Assembly (NCBI GenBank): GCA_002308195.1
Contig: DBVU01000098.1
Span: forward strand, 1-10,671
From: Bacteroidales bacterium UBA1256
GTDB lineage: Bacteria > Bacteroidota > Bacteroidia > Bacteroidales > Paludibacteraceae
Length of the DNA: 10,671 nt
Reading direction: 5' to 3'
Shown here: piece after piece, positions 6,191 to 10,671 of the stretch
Position numbering within the stretch: the first letter of the stretch is position 1
Layout: each line of letters opens with the position of its first letter
Notes under the pieces: generated by a model
Databases searched by the model: none
The model's input: only the letters and a program-made list of their open reading frames with translations
What the model was told of the DNA's origin: nothing
Made by a program: the position numbers and the translations under genes

Positions 6191-7360
6191 ATGGAACAAA
6201 ATCGAAATAATTACTGTGTGATAATGGCCGGCGGAATAGGCAGCAGGTTCTGGCCTTTCAGCCGTGCAGACAAACCAAAACAGCTATTGGATTTCTTCGG
6301 GACAGGCAGAAGTTTGCTGCAGATGACGATAGACCGTTTTCGTCCGTTGGTGCCCATTGAGAATATGATTGTAGCCACGAATGTGGCTTACAAAGAGCAG
6401 ATTTTGGCACAAGTGCCGGACATGAAAGAAGATCAGGTATTGTGCGAACCGGCACGAAGAAACACCGCACCCTGCATCGCTTATGCCGTGGAGCATATTC
6501 GCGCAATTGCCAAAAGTGAAGATGTGAATATTGTGGTGGCAGCCAGCGATCATCTGATCATGGAAGAAGACAAATTTCGGCAGACCATTGCACATGCCTT
6601 TGATTTTGTGAGCGAACACGATGCTATCTTGACACTGGGTATGAAACCGACTCGTCCGGAAACCGGCTACGGATACATACAATATATCCAAGAACCGACG
6701 GCTTTATCTCTCGATAATGTCTCGATAAAGTCTCGTGTTTGTCTCGATAAGGTCTCGACCACTCTTAACGAAAAATATGCGGATATTTATCCGGTAAAGA
6801 CATTTACGGAGAAACCCAATCTGGAGATGGCGAAAGTATTTCTGGAGAGCGGCGAGTTTCTCTGGAATAGCGGCATTTTTATCTGGAATATGCGAACTAT
6901 TCGTGCGGCCTTTGAGCAACACTTGCCGGAAGTAGCCCATCTATTTAAGGATGGCGAAAAATGGATGGGAACAGACAAAGAAGAAGCGTTCATAGAAGAT
7001 ATATTCCCGAAATGTCCGAACATATCGATTGACTATGGCGTGATGGAAAAAGCGCAGAACGTGTTTGTTTTGCCATCCGATTTCGGCTGGAGCGACTTGG
7101 GAACATGGGGTTCGCTGTATGAGTTGAGCAAGAAAGACGAGACAGGCAATGTGAGTCTGCACAGTCAAGCTCTGTTCTACGACAGCAAAGACAATATTGT
7201 TACGTTGGAATCGGGTAAATTGGCAGTTGTACAAGGTCTAGAAGACATGATCGTAGCTGAAGAAAACGGTGTACTGCTGATTTGCAAGAAAGGCGAAGAA
7301 CAACGCATCAAACAGTTTGTGGCTGATGCGCAAGAAAAATTTGAAGGAAGATACAACTAA
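6191..7360 (+). CDS. manC: Mannose-1-phosphate guanylyltransferase (GDP-mannose pyrophosphorylase) with repeat-encoded insert
   Basis: The enzyme makes GDP-mannose from mannose-1-phosphate and GTP, a precursor for surface polysaccharides and GDP-fucose. From ATG 6191 there are 389 residues: the nucleotide-binding signature CVIMAGGIGSRFWPFSR..KPKQ (9-31), EPARRNTAPCIAY (86-98), metal-binding ASDH (118-121), TGYGYI (158-163), FTEKP (205-209), WNSGIFIW (225-232) and IDYGVMEKA (280-288). It is the single-domain form without a fused isomerase. GTG 6173 would add six residues but sits at the predicted transcription start, so ATG 6191 is preferred. Residues about 171-196 are extra compared with family members as I recall them and are encoded by an 11-bp tandem array (see repeat entry). 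It is the first gene of the plus-strand operon, 24 nt before the debranching enzyme. Confidence 0.92.
   Translation: MEQNRNNYCVIMAGGIGSRFWPFSRADKPKQLLDFFGTGRSLLQMTIDRFRPLVPIENMIVATNVAYKEQILAQVPDMKEDQVLCEPARRNTAPCIAYAVEHIRAIAKSEDVNIVVAASDHLIMEEDKFRQTIAHAFDFVSEHDAILTLGMKPTRPETGYGYIQYIQEPTALSLDNVSIKSRVCLDKVSTTLNEKYADIYPVKTFTEKPNLEMAKVFLESGEFLWNSGIFIWNMRTIRAAFEQHLPEVAHLFKDGEKWMGTDKEEAFIEDIFPKCPNISIDYGVMEKAQNVFVLPSDFGWSDLGTWGSLYELSKKDETGNVSLHSQALFYDSKDNIVTLESGKLAVVQGLEDMIVAEENGVLLICKKGEEQRIKQFVADAQEKFEGRYN
6708..6762 (+). repeat. Five-unit 11-bp tandem repeat inside manC
   Basis: Units begin at 6708, 6719, 6730, 6741 and 6752, exactly 11 bp apart. Each carries (G/C)TCTCG; three continue as ATAA plus one base, giving the unit GTCTCGATAAN, while units 3 and 5 have diverged tails. 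Because 11 is not a multiple of three, the protein repeat is 11 residues per three units: SLDNVSIKSRV (173-183) followed by CLDKVSTTLNE (184-194). Gain or loss of a single unit would shift the manC frame. Confidence 0.85.
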
Positions 7361-7384
7361 ATACTTAATACTAAATCACACATC

Positions 7385-9349
7385 ATGAGTTATCTGAATT
7401 TTGACAAGACAGTGCTTGTTAATCTGGAGCGATCGCTTCAGAAAGAGATGATTCGCACCAACCGTGCAGGTGTGTACAATTCCACCACATTGGTAGATTG
7501 TAATACGCGCAAATACCACGGTCAACTGGTGATGCCCATTCCGGAACTGGGCCCGGACAACTATGTTCTGCTCAGTTCGTTGGATGAGACAGTGATTCAG
7601 CATGGCGCTGAGTTTAATCTGGGTTTGCATCAGTATGGCGAGAACACCTACTCTCCTAACGGGCACAAGTACATCCGCGAGTTCGATTGCGAAGTGATCT
7701 CGCGCACGGTTTATCGCGTGGGCGCCATGATTCTCCAGAAAGAGCGTATGCTGGTTAGTTTTGAGCCGCGCGTACTAATTCGTTACACACTGCTGGAATC
7801 CGGTAGTCCGACCACCTTGCGTTTTCGCCCATTCCTGGCTTTCCGCAACGTGAATGAACTGACTCACGAAAACACGCTGGCTAATCCGAACATGGATGAC
7901 TGCGAGAACGGACGTTTCAACCGTATGTATCCGGGTTTCCCGAACCTATACATGCAGTTCAGCAAAGCGGTTGAGTATCACCACGATCCGCAGTGGTACA
8001 AGGGCATAGAATATCAGAAGGAACGCGATCGCGGCTATGCCTACAAAGAGGATTTGTTGGTACCCGGATATTTCGAACTGCCGATGAAGAAAGGCGAGAG
8101 TGTGATTTTTGCTGCGGGTGTGACCGAATGCAAAACCAGCACACTGAAAGGGACATGGAAGAAAGAATTGGAACGCCGCATCAAACGCGAAGATATGTTT
8201 TCCACCCTGAAGAATTCCGCCAGCCAATTCTATAAACGTGAAGGCGACAAATGTTATCTGCTGGCCGGATTCCCATGGTTCCACGCAGAAGCACGTACGA
8301 CCTTCTTCTCCGTAGCCAGTTGCACGCTAGATATCGATCGTCCGGAATACTGGGATGCTATCATGAACAAGACCGCCGTGCCGGAAGTGCTGAGCTTCAT
8401 GAACGGCAGACCGCACGAAGTGAAGATGACCGGAATGGACGAGCCCGATGTGCTATTGTGGTTTGTTCGTGCTATTCAGAAATTCGCACATAAATATACT
8501 GTTCGCGAAGCAGCTGATCAGTACGGTCAGTTGTGTCTGGACATCATCACCTACTACCGTAAGCAGAACCACCCGCGTGCCTGCGTTCAGCAGAACGGCT
8601 TGATCTGGGTAGATGGCACACAGCGTCCAGCTACATGGATGAATACCACCGAGAACGGCTGGCCCATCACTCCACGAACGGGTTTTGTAGTAGAAATCAA
8701 TGCGCTATGGTACAACGCGATGTTGTTTACCGCAGAAATGCTTCGTGAGATGGGCAAAGAGACGAGTGCTGACCTGATGGAATATCAAGCCGACATCACC
8801 AAAGATGCATTTGTCAAAACCTTCTGGAACGGCCTGTATCTGAATGATTATGTGGTAGATAACTATGCAAACAAAGAGGTTCGTCCGAACATGATTTGGG
8901 CCGTAGGTTTGCCTTATAGCCCACTGGACAAGCATCAGCAGAAAGCGGTGATCGATATCTGTACAAAAGAGCTTCTGACTCCACGTGGACTGCGCAGTCT
9001 GTCGCCTAAGAGCGGCAACTATCGTCCGATGTACCAGGGATCGCAAAGCGATCGCGAACGTGCGCTACACAATGGTATCGTTTGGCCATCCACCATCACG
9101 GCTTACTCGCGCGCCTATATGAATGTGTACAAATACAGTGGAACGAGCTTCATGGAGCGTACGCTAGTCGGATTTGAGCAAGAAATGAGCGAACTGTGTA
9201 TCGGCACACTCAATGAGTTCTACGATGGCAACCCGCCCTACAAAGGACATGGCGGCATGAGTTCAGCTCCTAGCGTAGCAGCAGTTATCAGCCTGCTAGA
9301 TACACTGAAGAAGTATCAAAAAGAACAAGAAAAGGAGGAACAAGCATGA
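7385..9349 (+). CDS. Glycogen debranching enzyme (amylo-alpha-1,6-glucosidase family)
   Basis: The 654-residue protein has the bacterial GDE layout: an N-terminal beta-rich domain (about 15-270, with NRAGVYNSTTLVDCNTRKYHGQLV at 26-49) and a C-terminal (alpha/alpha)6 glucosidase domain (about 285-645). Recognisable catalytic-domain motifs are AGFPWF (294-299), EPDVLLWFVRAIQ (353-365, D355), PRTGFVVEINALWYNA (430-445, E437), LTPRGLRSLSP (531-541) and HNGIVWPSTI (562-571). It probably removes alpha-1,6 branch glucose from cytoplasmic glycogen. After GFPWF, where relatives as I recall them have an Arg-Asp pair, this protein reads EARTTFF (302-308), so the Asp is Thr305. The stop overlaps the next start as ATGA, and the next gene's strong ribosome site lies within this 3' end. 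No signal peptide is present. Confidence 0.9.
   Translation: MSYLNFDKTVLVNLERSLQKEMIRTNRAGVYNSTTLVDCNTRKYHGQLVMPIPELGPDNYVLLSSLDETVIQHGAEFNLGLHQYGENTYSPNGHKYIREFDCEVISRTVYRVGAMILQKERMLVSFEPRVLIRYTLLESGSPTTLRFRPFLAFRNVNELTHENTLANPNMDDCENGRFNRMYPGFPNLYMQFSKAVEYHHDPQWYKGIEYQKERDRGYAYKEDLLVPGYFELPMKKGESVIFAAGVTECKTSTLKGTWKKELERRIKREDMFSTLKNSASQFYKREGDKCYLLAGFPWFHAEARTTFFSVASCTLDIDRPEYWDAIMNKTAVPEVLSFMNGRPHEVKMTGMDEPDVLLWFVRAIQKFAHKYTVREAADQYGQLCLDIITYYRKQNHPRACVQQNGLIWVDGTQRPATWMNTTENGWPITPRTGFVVEINALWYNAMLFTAEMLREMGKETSADLMEYQADITKDAFVKTFWNGLYLNDYVVDNYANKEVRPNMIWAVGLPYSPLDKHQQKAVIDICTKELLTPRGLRSLSPKSGNYRPMYQGSQSDRERALHNGIVWPSTITAYSRAYMNVYKYSGTSFMERTLVGFEQEMSELCIGTLNEFYDGNPPYKGHGGMSSAPSVAAVISLLDTLKKYQKEQEKEEQA
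9333..9338 (+). promoter_or_regulatory. Full Shine-Dalgarno sequence for the glycosyltransferase gene
   Basis: AGGAGG lies 7 nt before the ATG at 9346, inside the last codons of the debranching enzyme. Other gene starts in the window lack such a sequence, as is usual in Bacteroidota. It may aid reinitiation at the ATGA overlap, or may simply reflect Lys/Glu codons. Confidence 0.5.
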
Positions 9350-10608
9350 AAGCACTAATGTTTGGTTGGGAATTTCCCCCTCATATCTTAGGTGGATTGG
9401 GAACCGCCAGTTACGGTCTGACCCGTGGTATGGCGCAACAAGAAGACATGGAGATCACGTTCGTCATTCCCAAACCATGGGGTGACGAAGATCAGTCTTT
9501 CCTGCGCATCATCGGTGCCAACAGTATTCCTGTGGTATGGAAAGACAATAATTACGACTATGTGAAGCAACGGATGGAAGGGCGAATGAGTCCGGAGGAG
9601 TATTATCATTTCCGCGATGGCATTCGCTACGACTACCGTCGTATTGGCACAGATGATCTAGGTTGCATCGGATTCTCCGGACGTTATCCGGATAACCTGA
9701 TTGAAGAAATCAGCAACTACGAAGCTGTGGCAAGTGTGTTGGCACACAGTCTGGATTTTGACATTATTCACAGCCATGACTGGCTGACCTATCCGGCAGG
9801 TGTGTTTGCGAAACACATCAGCGGAAAACCACTGGTAATACACGTACACGCTACCGATTTTGACCGCAGTCGTGGCAATGTTAACCCCACCGTTTATTCA
9901 ATAGAGAAACGTGGTATGGATGAGGCCGACCACATCATATGTGTCAGCAATTTGACTCGTCAAACCGTAATCGAGAAATACGGTCAAGATCCACGCAAAG
10001 TAAGTACGGTGCATAATGCTGTTGAACCGCTGGAGCATCCGGAGGAATTCACCAAACCGCCACGCAAAGACAAACTGGTTACCTTCCTCGGTCGTATCAC
10101 GATGCAGAAAGGTCCGGAGTATTTTGTTGAAGCCGCAGCACGCGTACTTAGCAAGACCGATGGCGTACGTTTTGTGATGGCCGGAAGCGGCGACAAGATG
10201 ACCGAAATGATTGACCTGGTAGCGAAACGTGGTATAGCTGACAAATTCCATTTCCCGGGCTTCATGCGAGGCAAACAAGTGCAGGAAATGCTGGCGATGA
10301 GCGATGTCTATATCATGCCTTCGGTCAGTGAACCATTTGGTATCTCGCCACTGGAAGCGATGCAAGTAGGCTGTCCGTCCATCATTAGTCACCAGTCCGG
10401 CTGCGCAGAAATTCTGCAACATGCCATAAAGACTGACTATTGGGACGTAGATGCCATGGCAGATGCTATTTATGCTATCGTTAAGTATCCGGCAATGTAC
10501 AAGAGTCTGCATGAGTTAGGCCAAGCGGAAGTGAACAATATCCGTTGGTATGATGCAGGACTGAAAGTAAGACGCATATACGATGGCGTAATCAATCATA
10601 CTTTATAA
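9346..10608 (+). CDS. GT-B fold glycosyltransferase (GT4/GT5-like), probable glycogen/alpha-glucan synthase
   Basis: The 420-residue protein has two Rossmann domains. The N-terminal domain begins FGWEFPPHILGGLGTASYGL (6-25), the glycine-rich acceptor loop of glycogen-synthase-like enzymes, and includes HSHDW (142-146) and HVHATDFDR (166-174). The C-terminal domain carries the donor site: LGRITMQKGPEYF (248-260, R250 and K255), FPGFMRG (303-309) and the EX7E motif SEPFGISPLEAM (328-339, E329 and E337). Its position between a debranching enzyme and a GH57-like gene matches the arrangement of Bacteroidales glycogen loci, so I infer a role in elongating alpha-glucan from a nucleotide sugar. An alternative is a surface-glycan transferase, given manC in the same operon. 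The start overlaps the previous stop by 4 nt (ATGA). Confidence 0.85.
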   Translation: MKALMFGWEFPPHILGGLGTASYGLTRGMAQQEDMEITFVIPKPWGDEDQSFLRIIGANSIPVVWKDNNYDYVKQRMEGRMSPEEYYHFRDGIRYDYRRIGTDDLGCIGFSGRYPDNLIEEISNYEAVASVLAHSLDFDIIHSHDWLTYPAGVFAKHISGKPLVIHVHATDFDRSRGNVNPTVYSIEKRGMDEADHIICVSNLTRQTVIEKYGQDPRKVSTVHNAVEPLEHPEEFTKPPRKDKLVTFLGRITMQKGPEYFVEAAARVLSKTDGVRFVMAGSGDKMTEMIDLVAKRGIADKFHFPGFMRGKQVQEMLAMSDVYIMPSVSEPFGISPLEAMQVGCPSIISHQSGCAEILQHAIKTDYWDVDAMADAIYAIVKYPAMYKSLHELGQAEVNNIRWYDAGLKVRRIYDGVINHTL

Positions 10609-10639
10609 AACTTGTTTAACTTAGAAAACTTTTAGTATT

Positions 10640-10671
10640 ATGAGAAATATATGTTTTTGCTTCCAGATGCA
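10640..10671 (+). CDS. N-terminus of GH57-like alpha-amylase (partial, runs off right edge)
   Basis: ATG at 10640 opens MRNICFCFQM followed by a codon starting CA. This matches the first strand of Bacteroidales GH57 alpha-amylases (M-[KR]-x-I-C-x-x-F-Q-x-H-Q), and GH57 genes commonly follow the debranching enzyme and glycosyltransferase in these genomes. It lies 31 nt after the previous stop, consistent with the same operon. Only ten complete codons are visible, so the call rests on the start motif plus context. Confidence 0.6.
   Translation, partial: MRNICFCFQM

Noticed and set aside
6708..6762. CRISPR-like array
   Set aside because: Units are 11 bp with no spacers, in frame with a conserved enzyme, and no cas genes are present.
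1..10671. Defence island, prophage or insertion sequence
   Set aside because: Every large open frame belongs to a recognisable housekeeping or metabolic family, and no transposase, integrase, nuclease or toxin-like gene or terminal repeats were seen.

Overview
The window looks like a chromosomal segment of a member of the Bacteroidota, most likely order Bacteroidales; the genus cannot be fixed from sequence alone. The evidence is a GldD-type lipoprotein, three promoter matches to the Bacteroidota -7 element TAnnTTTG with 19-20 nt spacers to a -33 box, general lack of Shine-Dalgarno sequences, and a debranching enzyme / GT-B glycosyltransferase / GH57-like gene run typical of Bacteroidales glycogen loci. 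No rRNA, tRNA, CRISPR array, transposase or phage gene was found.

Left edge (1-303): the first 18 codons of a secreted protein on the minus strand with its own promoter, then the terminator of the next minus-strand operon. Positions 304-6012 form a tightly packed minus-strand operon, transcribed right to left: gldD, a GGGP-synthase/TadA fusion, a 7TM-HD (PgpH-like) phosphohydrolase, a tRNA-dihydrouridine synthase and a BASS-family transporter. Neighbouring genes overlap by 10 nt or 1 nt or are separated by 3 nt or 23 nt, which suggests one transcript with translational coupling. The gene content mixes cell-surface/secretion function, prenyl-lipid synthesis, cyclic-di-AMP turnover and tRNA modification (A34 deamination and dihydrouridine).

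Positions 6013-6190 are a divergent promoter region. To its right a plus-strand operon runs off the window: mannose-1-phosphate guanylyltransferase, glycogen debranching enzyme, a GT-B glycosyltransferase (4-nt ATGA overlap) and the first codons of a GH57-like alpha-amylase. The last three form a glycogen/alpha-glucan module; manC adds GDP-mannose supply for surface glycans.

The most unusual features are three in-frame changes to housekeeping genes: (1) a palindromic element of about 45 nt inside an extra segment of about 25 residues in the Dus TIM barrel; (2) an array of 11-bp tandem repeats encoding an extra segment of about 25 residues in ManC; (3) the fusion of GGGP synthase to TadA. The debranching enzyme also appears to have lost a normally conserved Arg-Asp pair. 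I see no complete undescribed multi-gene system such as a defence or mobile island; the novelty lies in these coding insertions and the fusion.
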